A stretch of 10,626 nucleotides of DNA from Candidatus Kuenenbacteria bacterium (GTDB lineage: Bacteria > Patescibacteriota > Patescibacteriia > UBA2591 > PGYQ01). Below the pieces are notes generated by a model, which was given only the letters and a program-made list of their open reading frames with translations, was not told where the DNA came from and made no database searches. The position numbers and the translations under genes are program-made. Positions 5,010 to 10,626 of this stretch are shown here, one piece after another (the first letter of the stretch is position 1; every line of letters begins with the position of its first letter). The DNA lies in contig JACQWZ010000103.1 in NCBI GenBank assembly GCA_016209005.1, positions 1-10,626 of the forward strand. The letters are read 5' to 3'.

Positions 5010-5656
5010 TTTGGCATTATGATATTTTACCGCGTAAAACAAAAAAAGCGCTTGATTTTTTGTCTCAACAAAAATGGTTGGAAAATTCATTTTGGTATTT
5101 AGCTGGTGGTACTGCGTTAGCTTTACAGGCTGGCCATCATCGTTCAATTGATTTAGATTTTTTTTCTGAGGAGAAAAAAATTGAAAATGAAGATATTTTA
5201 GAAAAATTTATTGAAGGAGAAAATTGGAAGTTAACCATAAATAAAAAGAATACGATTTATGGCGAATTATTAGGAGCTAAAGTGAGTTTTATCGCTTATC
5301 CATTTTTTGTTCCAAAGCAGAAATATTTAATGCACGGTTCAATTCGTGTTCTTGATAAAATTGATATTGCCGTTATGAAAATTGTGGCCATTTCTCAACG
5401 TGGACGTAAAAGAGATTTTTTTGATCTTTATTGGTGCGCGAACAACATTGAACCATTGGAAAATATCATTAAACGACTCAAAGTTCAATATCCATCAGTT
5501 GCCCATGATTATCATCATATTTTAAAAGCTCTAGTTTATTTTGAAGACGCGGAAAGCGATCCAGCGCCGCAAATATATTTTGATGTTAGTTGGATAAAAG
5601 TAAAAAATTTTTTCACAAAGAAAATTCCAGAAATTGCGAAAAAAATAATGAAATAA
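4985..5656 (+). CDS. AbiEii/AbiGii-family nucleotidyltransferase (toxin-like)
   Basis: A 223-residue protein of the AbiEii/AbiGii toxin family, a DNA polymerase beta-like nucleotidyltransferase fold. Family members act as toxins of type IV toxin-antitoxin or abortive-infection systems, in some cases by adding nucleotides to tRNA. Visible: YLAGGTALALQAGHHRSIDL at about 38-57, giving the G-G-T motif and the metal-binding D56 and D58 (DLDFF), and the family's conserved RGRKRDFFDLYW segment past the middle. I chose ATG 4985; an in-frame GTG at 4958 would add nine residues and overlap the upstream gene further. With ATG the overlap is 25 bp. The key catalytic residues look intact. A terminator follows. 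Confidence 0.88.
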   Translation: MDINDAKIIWHYDILPRKTKKALDFLSQQKWLENSFWYLAGGTALALQAGHHRSIDLDFFSEEKKIENEDILEKFIEGENWKLTINKKNTIYGELLGAKVSFIAYPFFVPKQKYLMHGSIRVLDKIDIAVMKIVAISQRGRKRDFFDLYWCANNIEPLENIIKRLKVQYPSVAHDYHHILKALVYFEDAESDPAPQIYFDVSWIKVKNFFTKKIPEIAKKIMK

Positions 5657-5668
5657 AAAAAGTAATTT

Positions 5669-5700
5669 AAAAAAAGAGTTTGCAATAAAACTCTTTTTTT
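5669..5700 (+). terminator. Rho-independent terminator
   Basis: A 13-bp perfect stem (5669-5681 with 5688-5700) and a six-base loop; the right arm ends in seven T. It lies 12 bases after the AbiEii-type stop codon. The A run on the left could let it also stop transcription from the opposite direction. Confidence 0.75.
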
Positions 5701-5708
5701 GATACAAT
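5680..5708 (+). promoter_or_regulatory. Possible promoter overlapping the terminator
   Basis: TTGCAA at 5680-5685 and TACAAT at 5703-5708 with 17 bp between them resemble -35 and -10 boxes. The -35 sequence lies in and beside the terminator loop. If real, it would read through the heptamer array into polA with an untranslated leader of about 210 bases. Confidence 0.4.
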
Positions 5709-5722
5709 GGAAAAACACAAAC

Positions 5723-5812
5723 GTATAACGCATAACGACGCATAACGCATAACGTGGAACGCGTAACGACGCATAACGCATAACGTGGAACGCGTAACGT
5801 GGAATGTGCAAC
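5723..5812. repeat. Large heptamer array with a 31-bp higher-order repeat
   Basis: About a dozen units of the family GCATAAC, GCGTAAC, GTGGAAC. A 31-bp block (GAC plus units a a c b, with a = GCATAAC, c = GTGGAAC, b = GCGTAAC) at 5737-5767 is repeated exactly at 5768-5798, followed by GTGGAAT and GTGCAAC. The units match those flanking the broken gene at 1256, but no four-helix-bundle gene is present here. It is a solo array in the polA leader. The rest of the 5657-5925 gap holds only the terminator, a second short array and a hairpin. Confidence 0.92.
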
Positions 5813-5848
5813 TAATTAACGGCGCAACCAAATAACTTTCATTATTTT

Positions 5849-5912
5849 CTACAAGCTACAAGCTAAACCCCTCACCTTTTTTAAAAAACTATTTTCAAAA
5901 AAGGTGAGGGGT
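5849..5912. other. CTACAAG heptamers plus a 16-bp hairpin before polA
   Basis: Two units of CTACAAG and part of a third (5849-5865) lead into an inverted repeat. The arms 5867-5882 and 5897-5912 are perfect (ACCCCTCACC followed by six T, and its complement), with a 14-base loop. The right arm ends 13 bases before the polA ATG. No T run follows, so it is not a clear terminator. It could be a palindromic repeat element or influence polA translation. Another AAAAGCTAA piece follows it, echoing the heptamer. Confidence 0.7.
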
Positions 5913-5925
5913 AAAAAGCTAACTT

Positions 5926-8745
5926 ATGAAATTTATTATCATTGACGGAAACGCTTTGCTTCATCGAGCTTGGCACGCATTGCCTCCATTATATACAAAA
6001 AAAGGAGAACTTGTTAATGTTGTCTATGGGTTTGCTATGATTTTTTTAAAAGTTTTAAAAGAATTAAAGCCGACTCATTTTGTTGTGACTTTTGATAAAA
6101 AAGCTCTTACTTTTAGGCATAAAATTTTTGAAAAATATAAAGCTCAACGAGCAAAACAGCCTGATGAATTTTATAATCAAATACCTCAAGTGAAAGAATT
6201 ATTAGAAGCTTTTAATATTCCCAGTTGTGAAAAAGACGGGTACGAAGCGGATGATTTAATTGGAACGATCAGTCATCAATTAACAATTGCCAATTTAACA
6301 ATCGGGATAGAAACAATTATTGTTACTGGCGATTTAGACACTTTGCAATTGGTTAATGAAAATACTAAGGTTTACACTTTAAAAAAAGGAATTACCGAAA
6401 CAATAATTTATGACGCAAAAGCTGTTCAAGAACGTTATGGTCTTTTACCGGAACAAATGATTGATTTTAAAGCTTTGCGAGGCGATCCTTCTGATAATAT
6501 TCTTGGCGTAAAAGGGATTGGTGAAAAAACAGCCATTGATTTATTAAAAAAATTTGGCAATTTGGAAAAAATTTATGAGATAGCTCCATCAGCGACAAAT
6601 GATCAAATTAAAGATAAAATAAAAAAAATACTTTTAGAACATAAAGATGAAGCGTTTTTGAGTAAAAAATTAGTTACGATTTTAAAAGACGCGCCAGTTC
6701 AAATTAAATTAGAAAAATGCGAGTTAAAAACTTTTGATCAAGAAAAAATTATAAAATTATTTCAGGAATTAGAATTCAAATCGCTTTTGAATTTAATTAA
6801 CAATCAACAATTAACAATCAACAATAATCATCAATCTTACGAGGTCGAACCTCGTAAGATTGATGATTATAAATTAATTGACACAGAGGAAAAATTTGAG
6901 ATTTTTTTAGAAGAATTAAAAAAACAAAAGACGTTTGCTCTAGACACAGAGACAACAAATTTGAATCCGTTTAAGGCGAAATTATTAGGCATAAGTTTTT
7001 GTTGGGAAAAAGGAAAAGCGTACTATATTCCAATGCATAACGTGGAACGTATAACGTATAGCGAAAATAATGCCATAAATTTATTTCAACACGAGAAACA
7101 ATCGGACGTTACGCGCTACGCGCTACGCGTTATGCGATATATTTTAGAAAATCCGGAGATAAAAAAATATGGACACAATATTAAATTTGATTTGGCGATT
7201 TTAAAAGAGCAGGGAATTAATTTAAAAGGAATAAATTTTGACACAATGATCGCTTCCTATTTATTAAATTCTGGGAGCCGGGCTCATAATTTAGATTCCG
7301 TTGTTTTTACTGAATTAGGTCATCAAATGATTTCTTTTGAAAAATTAGTCGGTTTTAAAATTCCAAAAAAGATTGACGAAAAAAAATTAGAACAAATAAT
7401 GGAATCAATTTCGGATCAAAAAATGGCCGAATATTCTTGCGAGGACGCGGATTATACTTTTCAATTGGTTAATAAATTGGCATCGCAATTGAAGGAAAAA
7501 AATCTTTGGAATTTATTTGAGAAAATAGAAATGCCACTTATTTATGTCCTAGCCCAGATAGAAAGAAATGGAGTGAAGGTAGATGTAGACTTTTTAAAAA
7601 AATTATCAGAAAATGTCAAATGTCAAATGTCAAATGTTAAATGTCAAACTTATAAATTAGCTGGTTGTGAGTTTAATATTGACTCGCCAAAGCAACTTAA
7701 AGAAATTTTATTTGAAAAATTAAAAATTTCTTTCCAAAACGTTAAAAAAATAAAAACTGGATTTTCAACTGCCGCTTTAGAATTAGAAAAACTTCGAGGT
7801 CGACATTTAATTATTGATTTGATTTTAAAATATCGAGAATTATCTAAATTAATATCAACTTATCTCGATGCTTTGCCTAAATTAGTTAATTTAAAAACTG
7901 GAAGAGTTCACACGAGTTTTAATCAAACAATTACAGCGACTGGTCGTTTGTCTTCTTCTAATCCGAATTTGCAAAACATTCCAGCTAAAGGAAAATTTAG
8001 TAAAGAGATCAGGACAGCTTTTGTCGCTGAAAAAGGATATAAATTAGTTGCCGTTGATTATTCTCAAATTGAATTGCGAGTCATTGCTTCTTTAGCAAAT
8101 GATGAAAAAATGATTCAGGCTTTTAAAAATGGAGAGGATATTCATATTTGGACAGCGGCTGAAATTAATGAATGTAAATTAGATCAAGTCACTTCAGAAA
8201 TGCGACAGCAAGCCAAAGCGATAAATTTTGGAATTATTTATGGAATGGGAGTTTATGGTTTGTCTCAAAGAACAAGTATTTCTCCAGACAAAGCAAAAAA
8301 ATTTATTGAAAAATATTTTGAAGTTCACAAAGACATTAAAAATTATTTGGAAGAAATTAAAAAAACAGCAAAACAAAAAGAATACGTGGAAACCTTATTT
8401 GGTCGTCGTCGATATTTGCCAGAAATAAATTCAAAAATATTTCAAGCTCAAAGCGCGGCCGAACGAATGGCAGTTAATATGCCAATTCAAGGCACAGCGG
8501 CTGATTTAATAAAAATAGCGATGATTAGAATCAATCAACAATCAACAATTAACAATCAACAATTTAAAATGTTATTGCAGGTGCATGATGAATTAGTTTT
8601 TGAAGTGAAAAATGATTTTATTAAAAAAGTCGTTGAATTGATTAAACAAGAAATGGAAGAATCGCCCGAAGCAAAAAAATTTAAAGTTCCCATCGAAGTA
8701 AAAATCAAAATTGGCGATAATTGGGGAGAGATGGAGGAGCTATGA
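5926..8745 (+). CDS. polA: DNA polymerase I
   Basis: DNA polymerase I, 939 residues, the family's upper normal size, for repair synthesis and Okazaki fragment maturation. The 5' nuclease domain (about 1-290) shows IIDGNALLHRAW, FDKK, YEADDLIGT, TGDLDTLQLV and GDPSDNILGVKGIGEKTA. The 3'-5' exonuclease domain (about 310-510) has all motifs: ALDTET, HNIKFD and YSCEDADYT, so proofreading looks active. The polymerase domain shows TATGRLSSSNPNLQNIP, motif A VAVDYSQIELRV, motif B RQQAKAINFGIIYGMG (phenylalanine at the nucleotide-discriminating site) and motif C LQVHDELVFEV. Five tandem heptamer arrays and one 47-bp palindrome lie inside the coding sequence, all in variable linkers or loops and all in frame. 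The stop codon itself falls in the next array. No Shine-Dalgarno is visible. Confidence 0.98.
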   Translation: MKFIIIDGNALLHRAWHALPPLYTKKGELVNVVYGFAMIFLKVLKELKPTHFVVTFDKKALTFRHKIFEKYKAQRAKQPDEFYNQIPQVKELLEAFNIPSCEKDGYEADDLIGTISHQLTIANLTIGIETIIVTGDLDTLQLVNENTKVYTLKKGITETIIYDAKAVQERYGLLPEQMIDFKALRGDPSDNILGVKGIGEKTAIDLLKKFGNLEKIYEIAPSATNDQIKDKIKKILLEHKDEAFLSKKLVTILKDAPVQIKLEKCELKTFDQEKIIKLFQELEFKSLLNLINNQQLTINNNHQSYEVEPRKIDDYKLIDTEEKFEIFLEELKKQKTFALDTETTNLNPFKAKLLGISFCWEKGKAYYIPMHNVERITYSENNAINLFQHEKQSDVTRYALRVMRYILENPEIKKYGHNIKFDLAILKEQGINLKGINFDTMIASYLLNSGSRAHNLDSVVFTELGHQMISFEKLVGFKIPKKIDEKKLEQIMESISDQKMAEYSCEDADYTFQLVNKLASQLKEKNLWNLFEKIEMPLIYVLAQIERNGVKVDVDFLKKLSENVKCQMSNVKCQTYKLAGCEFNIDSPKQLKEILFEKLKISFQNVKKIKTGFSTAALELEKLRGRHLIIDLILKYRELSKLISTYLDALPKLVNLKTGRVHTSFNQTITATGRLSSSNPNLQNIPAKGKFSKEIRTAFVAEKGYKLVAVDYSQIELRVIASLANDEKMIQAFKNGEDIHIWTAAEINECKLDQVTSEMRQQAKAINFGIIYGMGVYGLSQRTSISPDKAKKFIEKYFEVHKDIKNYLEEIKKTAKQKEYVETLFGRRRYLPEINSKIFQAQSAAERMAVNMPIQGTAADLIKIAMIRINQQSTINNQQFKMLLQVHDELVFEVKNDFIKKVVELIKQEMEESPEAKKFKVPIEVKIKIGDNWGEMEEL
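6797..6824. repeat. In-frame heptamer array in polA, units TTAACAA / TCAACAA
   Basis: Four units alternating TTAACAA and TCAACAA in the linker between the 5' nuclease and 3'-5' exonuclease domains, encoding an Asn/Gln-rich stretch (INNQQLTINNN). The same units recur at 8535-8562. Confidence 0.9.
6824..6870. repeat. 47-bp perfect palindrome inside polA
   Basis: Arms 6824-6845 and 6849-6870 are perfectly complementary over 22 bp with a three-base CGA loop; the core is ACGAGGT and ACCTCGT. It abuts the heptamer array and encodes HQSYEVEPRKIDDY in the interdomain linker. Such a stem in coding sequence is unlikely by chance and looks like an inserted palindromic element. Confidence 0.92.
7035..7135. 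repeat. In-frame inverted pair of heptamer arrays in polA
   Basis: Left array 7035-7062: GCATAAC, GTGGAAC, GTATAAC and GTATAGC. Right array 7108-7135: GTTACGC, GCTACGC, GCTACGC and GTTATGC, the reverse complement of the same family. They are 45 bases apart, exactly 15 codons. They encode HNVERITYSENN and VTRYALRVMRYI within the 3'-5' exonuclease domain between YYIPM and LENPEIKKYGHN, where homologues vary. Confidence 0.88.
7614..7648. repeat. In-frame heptamer array in polA, unit TGTCAAA
   Basis: Five units, four TGTCAAA and one TGTTAAA, encoding NVKCQMSNVKCQTYK, a visible seven-residue period. They replace a usually charged helix just before the conserved FNIDSPKQLKEIL segment. Confidence 0.92.
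8535..8562. repeat. In-frame heptamer array in polA, units TCAACAA / TTAACAA
   Basis: Four units encoding an INQQSTINNQQ stretch just before motif C (LLQVHDELVFEV), in a loop that is variable among homologues. It uses the same units as the array at 6797. Confidence 0.9.
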
Positions 8746-8806
8746 ATTATGAATTCAGAATTCAGAATTCAGAATTCAGAATTCAGAATTTAGAATTCTT
8801 AATTCT
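8741..8806. repeat. Heptamer array, unit TCAGAAT, overlapping the polA stop
   Basis: Two TATGAAT units (the first contains the polA stop TGA), then TCAGAAT repeated about five times, then degenerate TTAGAAT-like and TAATTCT units. MITE copy 3 follows six bases later. Confidence 0.92.
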
Positions 8807-8812
8807 TATTTA

Positions 8813-8928
8813 CAGGACTTACGCAGTTTAATCAAAAAATGGCTAAAGTTAGCGAAAATTGAATTTTTGTTAATTTTTCATTTTTAGCTAATATTAGCCA
8901 AATGCACATTAATAGTGCGTAACTACTG
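8813..8928 (+). mobile_element. 116-bp MITE, copy 3
   Basis: Same element as copy 1, differing by one base in the right end (CTACTG for CTCCTG). The direct repeat ATTTA lies at 8808-8812 and 8929-8933. The right duplication abuts the first base of tRNA-Val. Confidence 0.93.
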
Positions 8929-8933
8929 ATTTA

Positions 8934-9010
8934 GGGCAATTAGCTCAGTTGGTTAGAGCGTCTCGGTGACATCGAGAAGGTCAAAGGTTCAAATCCTTTA
9001 TTGCCCACCA
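8934..9010 (+). tRNA. tRNA-Val(GAC)
   Basis: A full cloverleaf: acceptor GGGCAAT paired with ATTGCCC, D-arm GCTC/GAGC, anticodon stem TCTCG/CGAGA around loop GTGACAT (anticodon GAC, valine codons GUC and GUU), T-arm AAAGG/CCTTT with TTCAAAT loop, discriminator A and an encoded CCA. The gene sits alone between two MITE copies. Any original upstream promoter is separated from it by the MITE at 8813-8928. Confidence 0.96.
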
Positions 9011-9013
9011 GAG

Positions 9014-9034
9014 GAATGTAGAATGCAAAATGCA
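9014..9034. repeat. Short heptamer array, unit GAATGCA
   Basis: Three units, GAATGTA, GAATGCA and AAATGCA, starting four bases after the tRNA CCA end. They form the tRNA trailer. Confidence 0.7.
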
Positions 9035-9065
9035 AAATTAAAACAATTTTAAATTTTTCTAATTT

Positions 9066-9181
9066 CAGGACTTACGCAGTTTAATCAAAAAATGGCTAAA
9101 GTTAGCGAAAATTGAATTTTTGTTAATTTTTTATTTTTGGCTAATATTAGCCAAATGCACATTAATAGTGCGTAAGTCCTG
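9066..9181 (+). mobile_element. 116-bp MITE, copy 4
   Basis: Same element with perfect 13-bp terminal inverted repeats CAGGACTTACGCA and TGCGTAAGTCCTG, differing from copy 1 at three positions. The direct repeat AATTT lies at 9061-9065 and 9182-9186. Confidence 0.93.
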
Positions 9182-9216
9182 AATTTGTGTTTTTTGTTTT
9201 CGTGTTTTATTTTTTA

Positions 9217-9248
9217 TTACTGGTTATTCGTTACGGGTTACTGGTTAC
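9217..9248. repeat. Heptamer array, unit TTACTGG, in the glyA leader
   Basis: Units TTACTGG, TTATTCG, TTACGGG and TTACTGG, then a partial unit, ending seven bases before the glyA ATG. They are the reverse-complement family of 4094-4114. The T-rich stretch before it (9187-9214) also has a loose 7-bp period. Confidence 0.8.
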
Positions 9249-9255
9249 TTTTTTT

Positions 9256-10491
9256 ATGTCTATTTTAAAACAATTTGATCCTGAAGTTGCTGAAGCAATT
9301 GAGGGAGAACTTCAAAGACAAAAGAATGGTCTTGTAATGATTCCATCAGAAAACCATGCCTCAGAAGCCGTACTTATGGCTATGGGTACTCCACTTTCTA
9401 ATAAATATGCCGAGGGTTATCCGGGTAAACGTTATTACACTGGCTGTGAATTTATAGACAAGGTTGAAAATTTAGCCATTAAACGGGCAAAAAAACTTTT
9501 TAATGCTGAACACGCTAATGTCCAACCCAATGCTGGTTCTGGCGCTAACATGGCGATTTATCTTGCTATGCTTAAATTTGGCGATAAGATTATGGGATTA
9601 AAACTTGATCAAGGCGGACATTTAACTCATGGGCATCCGGTAAATTTTTCTGGTCAACTTTATAATTTTGTTCAATATGGCGTTAATAAAGAAACCGAAC
9701 TAATTGACATGAATGAAGTGCGCGAAATAGCTTTAAGAGAAAAACCAAAAATGATTGTGATTGGCGCCACGGCTTATCCTCGAATTTTTGATTTTAAAGC
9801 ATTTAGAGAAATTTGCGATGAAGTTGGAATTTTGCTTTTGGCTGATATTTCTCATTTTGTTGGTCTTTGTATTTCAGGCGATCATCCAGAGCCATTTCCT
9901 TATGCTGATTTTGTGATGACCACTACTCATAAAACCTTGCGTGGTCCAAGAAGCGCTATTATTCTTTCTAAAGAACAGCATGCCAAAGCAATTGATAAAG
10001 CAATTTTTCCCGGCACTCAAGGTGGACCAATGGAACATATTATTGCCGCTAAGGCAGTTTGTTTTAAAGAAGCTTTGAATCCGGAGTTTAAAAAATATGC
10101 CCATCAAATAGCGCTCAATGCCAAGGCGCTAGCCAAAGTTTTATTAGATGAAGGATTGCGACTTGTTTCTGGAGGTACTGATAATCATTTAATATTAATT
10201 GATTGTCGACCTCTTAAAATTACTGGTCGACAAGGCTCAGAAGCGTTAGCTGAATTAGAAATTTATACTAACAGAAATACTATTCCTTTTGATACAGGCA
10301 CAGCTTTTGAACCAAGTGGTATTAGACTTGGCACTCCAGCTTTAACAACTCGCGGAATGAAAGAAGAAGAAATGAAATTAATTGGCGAAATGATTGTGAG
10401 TGTTATTAAAAATGTTGAGGATAAAAATATTAAAAAAAATGTTAAAAATAAAGTTAAAGAATTAACAGAAAAATATCCGTTGTATGTATAA
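9256..10491 (+). CDS. glyA: Serine hydroxymethyltransferase
   Basis: Cytosolic PLP enzyme that interconverts serine and glycine and charges tetrahydrofolate with a one-carbon unit. It is 411 residues, normal for bacteria. Visible: NGLVMIPSEN near 24-33, SNKYAEGYPGKRYYTGCE near 48-65, DQGGHLTHG, LLADISHFVG with D197 and H200, the PLP-lysine motif TTTHKTLRGPRS with K226, and GTQGGPMEH. The cofactor-loop motif reads QPNAGSGAN where most homologues have QPHSGSQAN, a modest departure. I chose ATG 9256. The frame is open upstream to a GTG at 9187, but those 23 codons are the heptamer array and T-rich sequence, without similarity to the family. No Shine-Dalgarno. An IS3-like element starts right after the stop. 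Confidence 0.97.
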   Translation: MSILKQFDPEVAEAIEGELQRQKNGLVMIPSENHASEAVLMAMGTPLSNKYAEGYPGKRYYTGCEFIDKVENLAIKRAKKLFNAEHANVQPNAGSGANMAIYLAMLKFGDKIMGLKLDQGGHLTHGHPVNFSGQLYNFVQYGVNKETELIDMNEVREIALREKPKMIVIGATAYPRIFDFKAFREICDEVGILLLADISHFVGLCISGDHPEPFPYADFVMTTTHKTLRGPRSAIILSKEQHAKAIDKAIFPGTQGGPMEHIIAAKAVCFKEALNPEFKKYAHQIALNAKALAKVLLDEGLRLVSGGTDNHLILIDCRPLKITGRQGSEALAELEIYTNRNTIPFDTGTAFEPSGIRLGTPALTTRGMKEEEMKLIGEMIVSVIKNVEDKNIKKNVKNKVKELTEKYPLYV

Positions 10492-10518
10492 TGGTCCCAT
10501 AAATCTAGACAGTTATTT

Positions 10519-10546
10519 TTGCAAAATGAGATACAAATGGTATGAT
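10519..10546 (+). promoter_or_regulatory. Probable transposase promoter
   Basis: TTGCAA at 10519-10524 and TATGAT at 10541-10546 with 16 bp between them, ending eight bases before the OrfA ATG. The leader would therefore be extremely short. Confidence 0.45.
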
Positions 10547-10554
10547 AGAAATCT

Positions 10555-10626
10555 ATGAAACAACCAAGAACATTTACTCCTCTTGAAAAAGCCCAAGTGG
10601 CTTTAGCTGCTATCAAAGGGGACAAA
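10555..10626 (+). CDS. IS3-family transposase OrfA, N-terminal fragment
   Basis: The 24 visible residues MKQPRTFTPLEKAQVALAAI then KGDK match the start of IS3-type OrfA helix-turn-helix proteins (R.F.P..KA.VALEA.KG). OrfA binds the element's ends. In this family it is normally fused to the DDE catalytic OrfB by a programmed -1 frameshift. The rest lies beyond the window, so intactness is unknown. Confidence 0.8.
   Translation, partial: MKQPRTFTPLEKAQVALAAIKGDK

Larger units (their letters stand above)
10492..10626 (+). mobile_element. Left end of an IS3-family-like insertion sequence
   Basis: From the glyA stop onward the sequence begins TGGTCCCATAAATCTAGACA, a plausible left terminal repeat of the TG-start type seen in IS3 elements. 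About 60 bases later a transposase OrfA begins. The exact outer boundary, right end and target duplication are outside the window. Confidence 0.6.

Noticed and set aside
5531..5811. Minus-strand frames over the AbiEii-type gene end and the large array
   Set aside because: They arise because reverse-complemented heptamers lack stop codons; the peptides (repeats of RYALRVM type) are low complexity.
5723..5812. CRISPR array
   Set aside because: Units are 7 bp and contiguous, without unique spacers or nearby cas genes.
9187..9255. Upstream GTG start giving serine hydroxymethyltransferase a 23-residue hydrophobic N-terminus
   Set aside because: The extension is encoded by the heptamer array and a T-rich tract, and normal family members start near the ATG at 9256.
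10263..10625. Minus-strand open frame of 120 codons
   Set aside because: It is antisense to glyA, which is certain, and to the IS3 start.

Overview
This is an AT-rich, densely packed bacterial window using the standard bacterial code (TAA and TGA are both used as stops). Codon and A/T bias, the long NIF3-family protein, a DUF5678-like/retropepsin-like gene pair, an AbiEii-type pair and several small four-helix-bundle (S23/IVP-like) genes together suggest a candidate phyla radiation (Patescibacteria) genome. That assignment is an inference from gene style, not from a marker gene.

Layout, left to right: the C-terminus of a first four-helix-bundle gene (1-202); a NIF3-family gene (259-1230); a second four-helix-bundle gene broken by a small transposon (1256-1724); ruvB (1766-2764); a consensus promoter and an octamer array leading a DUF5678-like plus aspartic-protease-like pair (2863-3492); two small hypothetical genes separated by a terminator (3532-4091); a third four-helix-bundle gene, also broken by a small transposon (4191-4680); an AbiEii-type nucleotidyltransferase pair (4785-5656); a terminator, a large heptamer array and a hairpin (5669-5912); polA (5926-8745); a repeat-rich spacer with tRNA-Val(GAC) between two more copies of the small transposon (8741-9248); glyA (9256-10491); and the left end of an IS3-like element (10492 to the window edge). 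All genes read on the + strand.

Two repeat systems overlie this ordinary housekeeping set. The first is a 116-bp MITE in four nearly identical copies, each with 13-bp terminal inverted repeats and a perfect 5-bp target duplication. Two copies disrupt four-helix-bundle genes, and removing the element plus one duplication restores the reading frame exactly. The second is a set of arrays of 7-bp units, a different unit at each locus. They lie between genes, at gene ends and in frame inside polA. Most strikingly, both complete four-helix-bundle loci are bracketed by arrays of the same heptamer family in inverted orientation, so the transcript could fold with the gene in the loop. This resembles the known 23S rRNA intervening sequences that carry S23 genes. 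The heptamer-array plus four-helix-bundle unit is the best candidate here for an undescribed mobile or RNA-based element.

The core genes cover DNA replication and repair (polA, ruvB), one-carbon metabolism (glyA) and translation (tRNA-Val). The accessory genes look like toxin-antitoxin or defence-type pairs and mobile DNA.
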